DNA of 64,000 bases from Paenibacillus amylolyticus (GCF_029689945.1 NZ_CP121451.1:6758001-6822000), one strand, 5' to 3'. Shown: positions 1 through 9,305, numbered from the stretch's first letter. Notes: generated by a model not told the origin, from the sequence alone. Program-made: numbers and translations.

Positions 1-1
1 C

Positions 2-133
2 AGTGTAAAAGAAATTGCCGGACAGTGTGGCTTCTCCGATTACAAGCTGTTCCTGCGCATGTTCAAGCAATACGAAGGCAATACGCCAACCGAATATCGC
101 AATCATCTGTATTCCACACAACTCAATCGCTGA
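2..133 (+). CDS. AraC-family regulator, C-terminal fragment (cut by window edge)
   Basis: The last 43 codons of a gene that begins before the window. The peptide reads SVKEIAGQCGFSDYKLFLRM and continues to YEGNTPTEYR. This is the second helix-turn-helix of the AraC/XylS DNA-binding domain: the recognition helix (GFSDYKLFLRMFK) is followed by the family's G-x-TP-x-EYR ending. It is a transcription regulator, but the ligand domain is missing, so its targets cannot be named. No hairpin terminator is evident in the 130 bases before the next gene. Confidence 0.85.
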   Translation, partial: SVKEIAGQCGFSDYKLFLRMFKQYEGNTPTEYRNHLYSTQLNR

Positions 134-262
134 CGCGACTTGATCTATAGAAATGACTGAGCGAACTATAGAAAATTTGAATATATCGAATGGAAACCGT
201 TATGGTAAAATGCAAGAAAACTCTATATCATACTTAACCCATAAGAGAAGAGGAATTAAAAG

Positions 263-775
263 ATGACAACGGCCGCCGTTACCATTCTTCCTGCCACAGA
301 AACAGACCATCCAGAGATCGTGGATATCCTTGTTGCAAGTTATGCCGAGTATCGGGAGACATTTGAGCAAAATGAACGTTGGGAGGCCTACTTAAAAGAC
401 ATTAGAGAGTCTGTGGTTAATCCGTACCTGACACAATTGTGGGTCGCCAGGATTGATGATCAGATTGTTGGTACAGTCCAATTGTTCGAAACAGCGCACA
501 AGGCCTATCCAAATTTTGAATTGCCCATCGATTATCCATTTATTCGCCTATTGGGTGTTGATCCAAGATGGAGAGGCCACGGGATCGCCAGAGCATTGCT
601 GCAGCAATGTGTGGAATCTGCCAAAGAGATGGGCAAAGATACGGTATATTTATATACGGGCGGTCAGATGGTTAATGCCATCCGTTTATATGAGCGTTTT
701 GGATTCTATGAAGATAAGGAATTCAGCTCCGAGAGTAGCGGGGGTAAGGCGATTTGCTACCGCTATGACTCCTAG
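263..775 (+). CDS. GNAT-family N-acetyltransferase
   Basis: A 170-residue protein with the GNAT fold. An N-terminal strand/helix region is followed by the acetyl-CoA pyrophosphate loop around residues 95-110 (LGVDPRWRGHGIARALLQQC, the Q/RxxGxG/A signature). The C-terminal part is NAIRLYERFGF, the usual 'Y-E-k-x-G-F' strand. It would transfer an acetyl group from acetyl-CoA to a small molecule or protein amine; the substrate cannot be read from sequence. The ATG is preceded by AGAGGAA at a suitable distance. It stands alone and ends before the hairpin it shares with the convergent bdhA. Confidence 0.85.
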   Translation: MTTAAVTILPATETDHPEIVDILVASYAEYRETFEQNERWEAYLKDIRESVVNPYLTQLWVARIDDQIVGTVQLFETAHKAYPNFELPIDYPFIRLLGVDPRWRGHGIARALLQQCVESAKEMGKDTVYLYTGGQMVNAIRLYERFGFYEDKEFSSESSGGKAICYRYDS

Positions 776-865
776 TTTTGGGTATTAGCTTAGCGAACCG
801 CGATCAGCGGAATTGATCCATGAAGAGTTGCTAGCGAAAGATGCGTGTTCTACTTGAGTAACGTG

Positions 866-899
866 AAAAAGACCATTCATGCGGATGAACGGTCTTTTT
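866..899. terminator. Bidirectional terminator between the acetyltransferase and bdhA
   Basis: AAAAAGACC and GGTCTTTTT frame a hairpin whose arms continue (ATTCAT/ATGAAC) around GCGG. A-run and T-run on the two sides allow intrinsic termination in both directions, which suits the convergent genes. Confidence 0.75.
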
Positions 900-905
900 G
901 CGATT

Positions 906-933
906 TATATTTTATATTTTATATTTTATATTT
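906..933. repeat. Heptanucleotide tandem repeat (TATATTT)x4
   Basis: Four perfect copies of TATATTT lie in the AT-rich spacer just beyond the shared terminator and before the bdhA stop codon. Probably a slippage-prone simple repeat without coding role. Confidence 0.85.
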
Positions 934-979
934 CAAAGATGCTGATATAAAAAAACTTATCTTCGTTAGCGAACATTCT

Positions 980-2023
980 TTAGCCGCCAATCTCCACCAA
1001 AATCTTCGCATGGCTCTTGTCGCTCATCAACAGCTCAAGCCCTTCCTCTACGATGTCGTCCAATTTGATTTTCTTGGTGATGACCTGTTTCACATCGAGA
1101 GATCCTTCCGCAATCAAAGAGATGACTTCAGGGAAAATGTGACGATAGGCCAGCGTTGCTGTCAGATTCGCTTCCTTCACCAGAAGATCGAAGAAGTTCA
1201 CTTGAAGCGGATTTGGAATTGCGGCGATCACAACAACTTCTCCACCTTTTTTGACAACCGAAACGGCACTGTCCATGGTTGGTTGCACTCCCGCTGCTTC
1301 ATAAGCCACATCGATGCCACCCGATTGTTGCAGAATCACTTCGGTTGCATTGACTTTGGCGCTGTTCACCGGAATCGCTCCCAGCTTAACTGCCAAGTCC
1401 AAACGTTCCTCAAATACATCGACGGCATAGATCTCAGAAGCTCCGGCTGCTTTGGCAGACAGAATGGTCAATAATCCGATTGGACCAGCTCCGTACACAG
1501 CTACCTTGTTACCTACTTTCAATTTGCTGTGTCGAACCGCATGAAACGCTACTGCCGTAGGCTCGACGAGGGCACCTTCTTCAAAAGTTACGTTATCCGG
1601 GATGGGATGAACCATGTAAGCTTCAACAACAACATACTCTGCAAAACCACCATCACCATTCAGTCCAACGAATCCAAATTGAGTACATTGGTTATAACGG
1701 CCCTGGATACAGTACTCACATGTTCCACAGTGGTACAATGGCTCTACCACCACTCGCTGACCTACACTGATACCGCTTACATGACTACCCAATTCACTCA
1801 CGGTTCCTGCAAATTCATGGCCCAATGTGAGCGGCGCTTTCTGTCCGGAGAGCGGATGATTCTCGCCTTCCTGAATCCCCACACCATGATGATAGGCATG
1901 CAAGTCACTGCCGCAGATCCCCGCATATTCCACTTTAATTTTGACTTGTCCTTCTTGAGCAACCGGAACCTCTCGATCTTCAACACGAACATCTTTATGA
2001 GCATACCATACTGCTGCTTTCAT
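980..2023 (-). CDS. bdhA: 2,3-butanediol dehydrogenase / zinc-dependent alcohol dehydrogenase
   Basis: A 347-residue medium-chain dehydrogenase, almost the length of Bacillus BdhA. It interconverts acetoin and 2,3-butanediol with NAD(H) in the cytoplasm. The catalytic zinc ligands are visible as CGSDLH (Cys37) and GHEFAG (His69/Glu70). The structural zinc loop is CGTCEYCIQGRYNQC, and the Rossmann motif is VYGAGPIGLL. The ATG at 2023 is preferred over the one at 2032 because AAAGGGG lies about 9 bases before it, while it abuts the other. The gene is divergent from a LysR regulator, with an 18-bp perfect palindrome in the shared region, so that regulator probably controls it. A sorbitol or threonine dehydrogenase activity is less likely, given the ENHPLSG insertion typical of butanediol dehydrogenases. 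Confidence 0.85.
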   Translation of the reverse strand: MKAAVWYAHKDVRVEDREVPVAQEGQVKIKVEYAGICGSDLHAYHHGVGIQEGENHPLSGQKAPLTLGHEFAGTVSELGSHVSGISVGQRVVVEPLYHCGTCEYCIQGRYNQCTQFGFVGLNGDGGFAEYVVVEAYMVHPIPDNVTFEEGALVEPTAVAFHAVRHSKLKVGNKVAVYGAGPIGLLTILSAKAAGASEIYAVDVFEERLDLAVKLGAIPVNSAKVNATEVILQQSGGIDVAYEAAGVQPTMDSAVSVVKKGGEVVVIAAIPNPLQVNFFDLLVKEANLTATLAYRHIFPEVISLIAEGSLDVKQVITKKIKLDDIVEEGLELLMSDKSHAKILVEIGG

Positions 2024-2093
2024 GAAATTCATCCCCTTTATATGATTGTCTATATATTATATCGCTGTTCATGTATTATTCATATTTATAGAT

Positions 2094-2111
2094 ACTAATG
2101 TTAACATTAGT
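2094..2111. promoter_or_regulatory. 18-bp perfect palindrome, candidate LysR operator
   Basis: ACTAATGTTAACATTAGT is a perfect inverted repeat in the divergent spacer between bdhA and the LysR gene, 28 bases before the regulator's ATG. Flanking ATAC and GTAT extend the symmetry imperfectly. The position fits autoregulation plus control of bdhA; this role is inferred. Confidence 0.55.
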
Positions 2112-2139
2112 TGTATTAATGCTAAACGGAGATGAAATC

Positions 2140-3051
2140 ATGAATCTGGAACAGCTCGAATATGTCGTTGAAATTGCGAAGACACAATCCTTCTCCGCCG
2201 CCTCAGAGCATCTGCATGTCACACAATCGGCGATCAGCCAATCGGTTCATCGTCTGGAGAAAGAATTGGGGATCATCCTGTTCGAACGCTCGCGGCAGGG
2301 AACGCATCCTACTCCCGAAGGCAAACAATTCATTGCCAAGGCGCTGGACATTTTGCAGCGAATTGATGAATTGAAATCCCTGAACGCAGAAGCCTCCTCT
2401 CTTAGCGGAGAGCTTCATGTGGCTACTTTTCCAAGTGTCATGCCCTATCTTGTCCAGTCTGCTGCAGATATGAAGCGTGAACACCCGCTACTTAACATCT
2501 CGATTGAAGAGAAAGGGTCCATGGAAATTATCGAGGATATTCGCAATAACAAAACCCATCTGGGCTTTATCGCGATCTATGCCAAACAATTGCGGGAATT
2601 CGATGGCCTTCACTTCACTCCCATGTATTCGGGCAAGCTTGTGCTATGTACCCATCACCTGTCTGAACTTGCCAAGCACAGCCGTGTTTCACCTGATCAA
2701 TTAAAAGAATACAAGCTGGCTCTCTATCGAGACGGTTTCATCGAAGACTTTATCAAGGAATTCACCTATGATCATGGATCTCTATCCATTCTGTTCAAAA
2801 CAAATAATTCAGAAGCCATCAACATGGTGTTACGCAATGATATCGCTGCAACGATTGGTCACGACTTCTCCTTCCACCAACATCCACTGTGGAAAGAAGG
2901 CATCGTGAAGATGGTGGAGATCGCGGGAATTGATCAACCCAAAATGCACATTGGCTTCGTGCAGACGGAATCCAAGGAGGCTGCCGTAGCCGCAGAACGA
3001 TTCGCCCGACGCTTCAGACAGGCGATAGAGCTGGATCATCTATCAAAGTGA
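2140..3051 (+). CDS. LysR-family transcriptional regulator
   Basis: A 303-residue LysR regulator. The N-terminal winged helix-turn-helix (about residues 1-60: MNLEQLEYVVEIAKTQSFSA, then HVTQSAISQSVHRLEKELG) is followed by a substrate-binding-like domain from about residue 90 (GELHVATFPSVMPYLVQ). The ATG at 2140 has GGAGATG just upstream and begins exactly where LysR proteins start; an upstream in-frame extension is not supported. It is divergent from bdhA, and the intervening palindrome makes control of acetoin/butanediol metabolism a reasonable inference. The effector is unknown. Confidence 0.88.
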   Translation: MNLEQLEYVVEIAKTQSFSAASEHLHVTQSAISQSVHRLEKELGIILFERSRQGTHPTPEGKQFIAKALDILQRIDELKSLNAEASSLSGELHVATFPSVMPYLVQSAADMKREHPLLNISIEEKGSMEIIEDIRNNKTHLGFIAIYAKQLREFDGLHFTPMYSGKLVLCTHHLSELAKHSRVSPDQLKEYKLALYRDGFIEDFIKEFTYDHGSLSILFKTNNSEAINMVLRNDIAATIGHDFSFHQHPLWKEGIVKMVEIAGIDQPKMHIGFVQTESKEAAVAAERFARRFRQAIELDHLSK

Positions 3052-3061
3052 TAGGAAAAGC

Positions 3062-3132
3062 AAAAAGTGCTCCACGCCTCTGAAGGAAGTTCGGGTAAAC
3101 ACCAACTTCTCCAAGAGTGGAGCACTTTTTTG
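3062..3132. terminator. Long two-tier hairpin terminator
   Basis: AAAAAGTGCTCCACGCCTCT pairs with AGAGTGGAGCACTTTTTT, and an inner GAAGTT/AACTTC hairpin sits in the loop. The T-run on the + strand and A-run on the other side allow it to end both the LysR gene and the convergent chemoreceptor transcript. Confidence 0.85.
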
Positions 3133-3225
3133 TATTACATCGTTATACTGGCTATACAACGGATCAGGTTCTTTTCTGCTACCTCTTACGTGGACTATGG
3201 GTACAACTAACTCTAACTACAAAAA

Positions 3226-4980
3226 CTATACTCTTACTTTACGCACGGCTTCACTCATCTCGTTGGTCTGCTGCTCCAGCATGGTGGACGTCTGAGCCAC
3301 CCTGTTGAACATGGCCGACTGTTCACGCATCAAGCGATAGATTTCATCCGAATGATCCGACACCCCGGCTGAGATCTCGGAGATCGTATTGACCGAAGCA
3401 GCTGCCTCCTCCGATCCTGCCGAGATCTCCTCTGCCGCAGCGGAGACTTCCTGAATGCGACGAGTCACCAGTTGGAACGCATCTACCACATGAGCGAAGG
3501 CTTGCTCCGCCTCTGCCGTAATCGTAACCCCTTGTCCGATCTCGGTTGCGGCAACCCCCATCTGTGAGCCAATCTGCTGTGATTCTTGCTGAATGCGAAG
3601 TAACAAGTCGGAGATCCGTTCCATGGATGTGCTTGAAGCCTCCGCAAGTTTGCGAACTTCATTCGCCACAACCGCAAAACCTTTGCCATGTTCTCCTGCA
3701 TGTGCTGCCTCAATGGATGCATTAAGCGCAAGCAGCTTCGTCTGACTCGCAAAATCACGAACCGTGTGCAGGGCACCACCAATTTCCTGGGAGTAGTTGT
3801 TCAGTACCTGAACCATCGCTACAACTTCTCCTGAAACATTCGATATGCTCTCCATCTGTGTTCTCATCAATGTCATGTTCTGTTTGCCCGACTCTGCCGT
3901 AGCCAGTGCACTTGTGGCCGCATCAGACACAACCATCGAGGATTCGGAAATATCCGTTATGCCTTTTGCGATCTCTTCCATCGCATTCGCGCTATCGCTT
4001 GCACCCTGCTTCTGCGTATGTGCCCCTTGCCTGATCTGTTCGACAGATCGGTCAACCGTCTTGCTCATCTCAAGCATCTCTTCGGTACTGTGATTAAATT
4101 CCTTCGTTGATTCCGATAAAATATCTGTCGTTACTGCCACGCCTTCAACCATGTTACTCACAATCTTATTCAAGTTACCAGACATATGTATCATCGCTTG
4201 ATATGTGGTTCCAATCTCATCTTTGCTTTTCAAACGATACGACGTCAAAATTTGGTTGGCTTCTGCAAGCTCACCCTGTGCCATTTTTTCCACACTCGCC
4301 TTAAGCGGTTGAAGTGGTCGCAATCCCCTCACGATAAACCACATGACAACGGCAATGCCTATAAGTGTAATTACAAGCAGCAATGCATAAAAGGGAATAC
4401 TCGACTTCATAATATCTGACTCAATGCTTCCAATTACCGATACCGCCGTATCGATACCAATGACACCTGTGACAGCACCATTTCGATCGAGCATAGGAGC
4501 GTAAGCGGAAATATAGTCGCCATACTCCTCGTTGTTAATGATTGAAGAACTGGCGGTTTGCCCCTGCAACAGCTTCTGCACAGCATCTTCGGGAATATCC
4601 GTCACTTCATTGATCGGTGAGGCTTTATCTGCGTCCTTCATGCCGTCCACCATAATAAGTGGCGTACCTTTGTCATCTATTTTGACGAAATAGACATACA
4701 TGGCACCGATGCTTACGCGAAAATCATCCAGTTCATCACGAATCTTCAAGAACGCGTCATTCTCCTTGGGGTCCTTGGCAAACTCGGCATAAGATGCGGT
4801 ATCCAGCTGATTCACATAACTCTGAGCAATCTGCATATTGTAACTCGAAATGGCCTCCTGCGCAGCCAGCTTCATATTCGCCACCTGTAACAGCATACTG
4901 CCAACGGCGATAATCGTAATGACCAATGTAACGACTGCAACAATTCGTACAACCAAACGTTTTCTAAAAAAACCGACCAT
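3226..4980 (-). CDS. Methyl-accepting chemotaxis protein with extracytoplasmic sensor
   Basis: About 584 residues, membrane chemoreceptor. The first TM helix ([18 protein letters not shown]) is near residues 10-30. An extracellular Cache-like sensor follows to about residue 190 (it ends [11 protein letters not shown]). The second TM helix is [24 protein letters not shown] linker and the long cytoplasmic coiled coil follow, with the signalling hairpin [20 protein letters not shown]. It would modulate CheA activity in response to a small ligand that cannot be identified. The start at 4980 has purine-rich AGGAAGAGGAG before it; an ATG at 5001 is possible. Part of this gene (3780-3981) recurs at 60892-61093 with 8 differences in 202 bases. 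Confidence 0.9.
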   Translation of the reverse strand: MVGFFRKRLVVRIVAVVTLVITIIAVGSMLLQVANMKLAAQEAISSYNMQIAQSYVNQLDTASYAEFAKDPKENDAFLKIRDELDDFRVSIGAMYVYFVKIDDKGTPLIMVDGMKDADKASPINEVTDIPEDAVQKLLQGQTASSSIINNEEYGDYISAYAPMLDRNGAVTGVIGIDTAVSVIGSIESDIMKSSIPFYALLLVITLIGIAVVMWFIVRGLRPLQPLKASVEKMAQGELAEANQILTSYRLKSKDEIGTTYQAMIHMSGNLNKIVSNMVEGVAVTTDILSESTKEFNHSTEEMLEMSKTVDRSVEQIRQGAHTQKQGASDSANAMEEIAKGITDISESSMVVSDAATSALATAESGKQNMTLMRTQMESISNVSGEVVAMVQVLNNYSQEIGGALHTVRDFASQTKLLALNASIEAAHAGEHGKGFAVVANEVRKLAEASSTSMERISDLLLRIQQESQQIGSQMGVAATEIGQGVTITAEAEQAFAHVVDAFQLVTRRIQEVSAAAEEISAGSEEAAASVNTISEISAGVSDHSDEIYRLMREQSAMFNRVAQTSTMLEQQTNEMSEAVRKVRV

Positions 4981-5212
4981 CCGCTCCTCTTCCTCTCCCA
5001 TGAACCCAAGCCTTCTTGACTAGGCGCTACCCAAAAAACGCATGCTTGAAGCACTAAGTATGGGAAAATAGTAAACGAATATGTCGAATTAGGCAAGAAA
5101 ATATTGGGTTAACATAAAAACGCTATCATGACTGTGGTAGCTTTGAATACTGAAACTGTATTTTGACTTCATTTCGGAGGATTCGTATCGGTTCCTTACA
5201 GGGAAAAAGATA

Positions 5213-5247
5213 GAAAAACACCTCGGCACAAGCGCCGAGATGTTTAA
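5213..5247 (-). terminator. Intrinsic terminator of the permease gene
   Basis: On the minus strand AACATCTCGGCG, a short loop and GCCGAGGTGTT are followed by TTTC, 30 bases after the permease stop codon. Confidence 0.8.
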
Positions 5248-5278
5248 TTGTTCCACATTTGTATACTATCCACTCATG

Positions 5279-6631
5279 CTAAACTGTTCGTCCATTCGTC
5301 TTCCTGAATCGAATCAGGGACCAGATCACCAGCAATGCGAGCACGGCCAGACAGATGCTAATGCTGAACCGATTGCCTGCATCAAACACAAACATCACTG
5401 CAATGACACTGAGACCCAGTACCACAACTCCGGTTATATAAGGGAATCCCCAGACTTTGAAGGTTGGTTGAACCGGATATCTCTTCCGCAGCTTCAACTG
5501 CGATGAGGCAATACAGATCCACACCAGGATGACCACAAACCCCGGAACGGCGAGCAATACACGGAACAGTTGATCCTGCGCGAACAGGCCAAGCATGGAA
5601 CCTCCGAGCAATACAACCGCGCATACCAGCAAGGTATTCACGGGGCTGCCGTTGCGATTCGTCTGTGACAATGCTTTTGGTGCTTCCCCGCCTACTGCCA
5701 TGGAATGCATCATCCGGGATGCACCGTAGATTCCTGAATTCGCAGCGGACAGCACTGCCGTCACCAAAATAAAGTTCATAATGTGCGCTGCTCCCGGAAG
5801 TCCCGTGGAGGCAAGCACTTGTACAAACGGACTGCTCTCCGGCCCGATTTCATTCCAGGGTATGAGACCACAGATGATGAGAATCGGCAAGGTGAAGAAC
5901 AGAATAATTCGCAGCATGAAATTGGCCACGATTTTGGGCATGACCTTTTCTGCATTTTCCGTCTCCGTCAGGGTCAGACCAATCAGTTCAGATCCCCCAT
6001 AAGAGAACATAACCACAAGCAGTGCCGAGAAGATCGAGGACCACCCGTTCGGGAGGAACCCGCCTGCTTGCGTATAATTTTGCAGATAAGGAGTGTTATC
6101 ACTCGGAATAATGCCAAAGATCAACCCTGCACCCAGAAAGATAAAAATGATGATCATGGCAATTTTGATCCCGGCCAGCCAGAATTCAAATTCACCGAAC
6201 ACACCTACACTGAGCAGATTAACCAATATAATGAACGCCGCACACGCCAGACTTAGCATCCACAGCGGCACTTCTGTGAACCAATACTGCAAAAAGCTCC
6301 CGGCGGCAATCACCTCGATAACACATACCGATAACCATAGAAAGCAATACATCCATCCCATAACAAAAGAAACTCGGCTACCGAATGCTTCCTGTACGAA
6401 GTCTTTCATATTTTTGTTTTTATACACCGTGGCCATCTCTGCCATCGCAGCCATAACCACCAGCAGCAATAATCCGGCAAAAATGTACGTGACAATCACA
6501 CCCGGACCCGCGAGTCCGATCGTCTCTGCACTGCCTTTGAAAATTCCTGTTCCAATGACACCACCCATAGCCATAAAACTGATGTGTCTTGGTTTAAGCT
6601 TCTTCTGAAGTGTTCCCTCTGTCTGAGCCAA
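5279..6631 (-). CDS. Amino-acid permease (APC superfamily)
   Basis: A 450-residue polytopic membrane protein with about 12 hydrophobic helices. The N-terminal consensus of the amino-acid transporter family is clear (LKPRHISFMAMGGVIGTGIF, then GLAGPGVIVTYIFAG), and so is the helix-3 region ENAEKVMPK further on. It imports an amino acid by proton symport, or acts as an exchanger. It resembles the GABA/proline/aromatic branch, but the substrate cannot be assigned. The start is TTG with AGGAGG seven bases upstream. The gene is monocistronic with its own terminator. Confidence 0.88.
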   Translation of the reverse strand: MAQTEGTLQKKLKPRHISFMAMGGVIGTGIFKGSAETIGLAGPGVIVTYIFAGLLLLVVMAAMAEMATVYKNKNMKDFVQEAFGSRVSFVMGWMYCFLWLSVCVIEVIAAGSFLQYWFTEVPLWMLSLACAAFIILVNLLSVGVFGEFEFWLAGIKIAMIIIFIFLGAGLIFGIIPSDNTPYLQNYTQAGGFLPNGWSSIFSALLVVMFSYGGSELIGLTLTETENAEKVMPKIVANFMLRIILFFTLPILIICGLIPWNEIGPESSPFVQVLASTGLPGAAHIMNFILVTAVLSAANSGIYGASRMMHSMAVGGEAPKALSQTNRNGSPVNTLLVCAVVLLGGSMLGLFAQDQLFRVLLAVPGFVVILVWICIASSQLKLRKRYPVQPTFKVWGFPYITGVVVLGLSVIAVMFVFDAGNRFSISICLAVLALLVIWSLIRFRKTNGRTV

Positions 6632-7002
6632 TTCAAATCCTCCTGATGTAAAAAACGTCTGTAATGCTGTCTTGTTTCATAGACATAATGTCCAGTATAC
6701 CCTATTGTCCACCAATCAGCCCAGAAGTTCCTTATGGCCAATTCATCCCAAGCATATACGGACATAACCTATGTTTTATACCCCACAATGACATGAAGCA
6801 ATCTGTGTGCAAATATGGTAAGCACCACAGCAATTATAGGACATAACACCAGAACGGCAAACAGCGGATTCATCGATCAAACCACCAATATATCATGCAC
6901 GACTCCCTCCACCCTCTCATAGCATGGTCCATGTTACATTTATTGCGTTTATTCTACTCTTTTTCCAAATTATAAGATGTACGATATGTTGCAAAATAAA
7001 TA
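6632..7002. other. Intergenic leader region without recognisable gene
   Basis: About 370 AT-rich bases upstream of the permease. Small open frames here have no ribosome binding site and no family resemblance. It must contain the permease promoter, but I cannot place it with confidence. Confidence 0.5.
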
Positions 7003-7036
7003 AAAAACAGCATCCTGTAAAAAACAGAATCCTGGT
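7003..7036 (-). terminator. Imperfect hairpin terminator after the acetyltransferase
   Basis: On the minus strand CAGGATTCTGT and ACAGGATGCTG can pair with two mismatches. They are followed by TTTTTTATTTATTTT, just downstream of the acetyltransferase stop. Confidence 0.55.
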
Positions 7037-7053
7037 TTCTCATGTGAATCCAC

Positions 7054-7509
7054 TTAGATTGTTTTTGTCATAAATGCGCTGTTCGGGTCCAATGTATAGT
7101 CCGCGAAAGGTTCGCAGTATACGAATCCGAAGTCTTCGTACAACTTCCGTGCCGGGATAAATGAATCCATTGAACCCGTCTCCAGACTGATTCGCTTATA
7201 ACCACGATCTGTGGCAACCTCCATAATGTGAGCCAAAATTTTTCTCGCTACGCCTTTTCTTAAGTGGGCCGAAGCCGTACGCATCGACTTCAATTCGGCA
7301 TGTTCCAAATTAAGTTCCTTGATCGCCCCGCAGCCGAGCAAGTCGTCGCCTTCCCATGCACACCAGAATGTAATTTCAGGCTTCTTAAGCCCATCCAGAT
7401 TCAGCGCATGAATACTCTCTGGAGGCGAATCCGCTGCCATCCCTTGTAAATGCTCTGCGATTAATGCCTTCACTTGTACTCCACTCAAATCATCCACTTT
7501 GATCTCCAA
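7054..7509 (-). CDS. GNAT-family N-acetyltransferase (YsnE-like)
   Basis: A 151-residue acetyltransferase. Its acetyl-CoA loop is MRTASAHLRKGVARKILAHI, about residues 75-95, and the final strand is ARKLYEDFGFVYCEPFADY. The pattern 'cGaikel....aElKsM' followed by the Q/R-x-x-G-x-A loop is typical of the YsnE/PhnO-like subgroup. Substrate unknown. The start is TTG, with AGGAG about nine bases before it. It is divergent from another acetyltransferase gene at 7693. Confidence 0.82.
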   Translation of the reverse strand: MEIKVDDLSGVQVKALIAEHLQGMAADSPPESIHALNLDGLKKPEITFWCAWEGDDLLGCGAIKELNLEHAELKSMRTASAHLRKGVARKILAHIMEVATDRGYKRISLETGSMDSFIPARKLYEDFGFVYCEPFADYTLDPNSAFMTKTI

Positions 7510-7692
7510 AACGTATCACTCCTGCTGAGCTTTTTATTAGTTCTATCATTGAATGTATATCGATTATTCCATATTACTACCATGTCAGGTTTTATGACAA
7601 GAGGTTGCTTATATGCACTGAATTGTTCTATTGTGATCCACCTTTAATTTCCAGTATGATGAGGCTATTGATGCCACACAAAGGAGAACCCT

Positions 7693-8268
7693 ATGACACT
7701 AACAACGGACAACCTGTTTTATAGCACCCGATTGAAAATGACACCCCCACGCCAAGAAGATGTTCAAACCATGCTGCAATGGAACGAAGACCCGGAGTAC
7801 CTTCGGAATGTGGATACTGATCTTGCCATTCCCTATTCAGAGAGACAGCTGGAAGATGAGGGCGAAACGAAGAACAAGGAAGTGTATTTCAGACTTCGCA
7901 CGCATGAAGAGGATACGCTGATTGGTTTTGTCGTCATTCACAGCATTGAATGGAATAACCGATGTGGCCAGCTTGCCATTGGCATCGGACTTGCCGAACA
8001 TCGCAACAAGGGATATGGCACGGAAGCGTTGAATCTAATGTTGCGATATGCGTTCCACGAGATGAACCTGGACCGGGTTGGTCTTGATGTCATCGCCTAC
8101 AATGCCAAAGCCATTCGTTCCTATGAGAAGGCCGGATTTCAGTTGGAGGGTCGGGCACGCTCAGCTGTATATCGTGATGGCAAGCGTTACGACCGCTTAA
8201 TGATGGGAATCCTGAGAACAGAATGGGAAACACACAATCAGATCCACACGGAGGGTGAGCAAGCATGA
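7693..8268 (+). CDS. RimJ/RimL-type GNAT acetyltransferase
   Basis: A 191-residue protein of the ribosomal-protein-alanine acetyltransferase type (Acetyltransf_3). RLKMTPPRQEDVQTMLQWNE marks the N-terminus. The acetyl-CoA site is IGIGLAEHRNKGYGTEALNL, about residues 95-115, followed by ALNLMLRYAFHEMNLDRVGL and NAKAIRSYEKAGF. Such enzymes acetylate protein N-termini, antibiotics or small amines; the target here is not known. AAGGAGA precedes the ATG. Its stop overlaps the next gene's start (ATGA), so the two are co-translated. Confidence 0.87.
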   Translation: MTLTTDNLFYSTRLKMTPPRQEDVQTMLQWNEDPEYLRNVDTDLAIPYSERQLEDEGETKNKEVYFRLRTHEEDTLIGFVVIHSIEWNNRCGQLAIGIGLAEHRNKGYGTEALNLMLRYAFHEMNLDRVGLDVIAYNAKAIRSYEKAGFQLEGRARSAVYRDGKRYDRLMMGILRTEWETHNQIHTEGEQA

Positions 8269-8612
8269 CCAAGAATGCAGAAGTTACTGCGTTTATTGAA
8301 CAGATTCAGATCCCCTGGCAAGTACAGGTCGCTGAACAATTGCGGCAAATGGTGCATGATACCATCCCAGACGTGCAGGAACGCGTGCAATACAAGAAAC
8401 CTCACTTTTTGAAAAACGGAAGCTACGCTGCGGTCATCTCTCCATCCAAACAAGCCGTATCCTTCACGATCTTTCATGCAACCGGACTTGATCTACCTGA
8501 TGGGATATTTGAAGGCCCGGAAGAACGCAAAACGATCAAGCTCAAGGAAAAAGATACACCCGATTATGAATGGTTGGCTGGTTTGTTAAAGCAGGCATCT
8601 GCGGAATTATAG
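8265..8612 (+). CDS. DUF1801 (YdhG-like) domain protein
   Basis: A 115-residue cytoplasmic protein of the DUF1801/YdhG fold. The typical features are an N-terminal helix region 'v.afieqi..pwq....LR..i', the core PDVQERVQYKKPHFLKNGSY, and a final strand plus helix. Family members are small alpha/beta proteins, one of which is described as an intracellular iron chaperone (Fra); the function here is uncertain. It overlaps the upstream acetyltransferase by four bases and forms a two-gene operon with it. Confidence 0.75.
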   Translation: MTKNAEVTAFIEQIQIPWQVQVAEQLRQMVHDTIPDVQERVQYKKPHFLKNGSYAAVISPSKQAVSFTIFHATGLDLPDGIFEGPEERKTIKLKEKDTPDYEWLAGLLKQASAEL

Positions 8613-8732
8613 ACGGATGTATCAAGAAGGCGCATACGTACGCAATAGGAGTAGCTCAGGTGTTAATAGGCTGGCGGTAATATGGGGCCGGTCTGTATGG
8701 GTGGTAATTGTGCGGGCAGTTTGTATGAGGTG

Positions 8733-8826
8733 AGTTTAGGGTGTAGATGTAAGTGTAGATGTAGGTTTAGGTTTAGGTCTAGGTCTAGATTTAGGTCTAG
8801 GTGTAGGTTCACAGGTTTAGGTTCAG
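8733..8826. repeat. Degenerate hexanucleotide array (GTAGAT/GGTTTA/GGTCTA)
   Basis: A run of hexamers: GTGTAGATGTAA changes into TAGGTTTAGGTTTAGG and then GGTCTA variants. It is telomere-like in appearance but has no such role in a bacterial interior. It is probably a slippage-derived simple repeat lying directly before repeat-family copy A. Confidence 0.7.
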
Positions 8827-8838
8827 GTTGTGCCAAAC

Positions 8839-9034
8839 GCTAACGAATCGTACACACCTTATTTCACAGTTTTACACGTATTTGAAATTGTAACGAATCT
8901 CAGCAGTCTTATTCCAGACAAAACCTCCGATTTGCTTCATAAAAACCTACCGATAGAAGCAATAACGTTGCTACGGTTCGTTAGAATGCAACATTGCTGC
9001 AAATTCGCCCAATAAGACGTGCCAAGTTCGTTAG
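8839..9034. repeat. Dispersed nested-inverted repeat, copy A
   Basis: Four related units of about 25 bp are arranged forward, forward, reverse, reverse: 8839 (GCTAACGAATCGTACACACC), 8890 (TAACGAATCTCAGCAGTC), 8961 (reverse, ending GGTTCGTTAG) and 9011 (reverse, AATAAGACGTG to TTCGTTAG). The unit consensus is CTAACGAAYCTSAGACRC followed by TTATT. Three more elements with the same architecture lie at 13609, 21682 and 60649. It has no coding capacity and is probably a non-autonomous mobile element or a structured intergenic repeat. Confidence 0.75.
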
Positions 9035-9158
9035 ACTGTGGTAAATACGACAAGTTGCCTCTGCACGCAGATAAAAAACAACCCTACGTCTCTCTGAAGA
9101 CTAAATAACATAACCGCCCAACTGTATCAGATAGCCCTATCCATCCTGAGCGTGGCAA

Positions 9159-9212
9159 ACCACGGGGCCACCCATGAAGTTCAAAGAACTTACGGGAGGC
9201 CCCTTGGTTATT
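9159..9212. terminator. Inverted repeat, weak terminator candidate
   Basis: AACCACGGGGCC and GGCCCCTTGGTT can pair around a 29-base loop that itself contains AAGTTC/GAACTT. It lies downstream of the DUF1963-like gene on the minus strand, but the T-run is weak, so termination is uncertain. Confidence 0.45.
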
Positions 9213-9305
9213 ATCTGTCTACGACTGTCACTCCATCGTGAACAGCCCTGCACTATTACGAATAAGATTACCGCTTATAATGGCTTATAATTATAAATTC
9301 CACCA

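Noticed and set aside
845..1474. 209-codon plus-strand open frame over bdhA
   Set aside because: It begins in a terminator and runs antisense to a clear dehydrogenase gene.
8613..9305. Insertion sequence remnant
   Set aside because: No transposase fragment is visible in any frame; the region is explained by simple repeats, copy A of the dispersed family and a hairpin.
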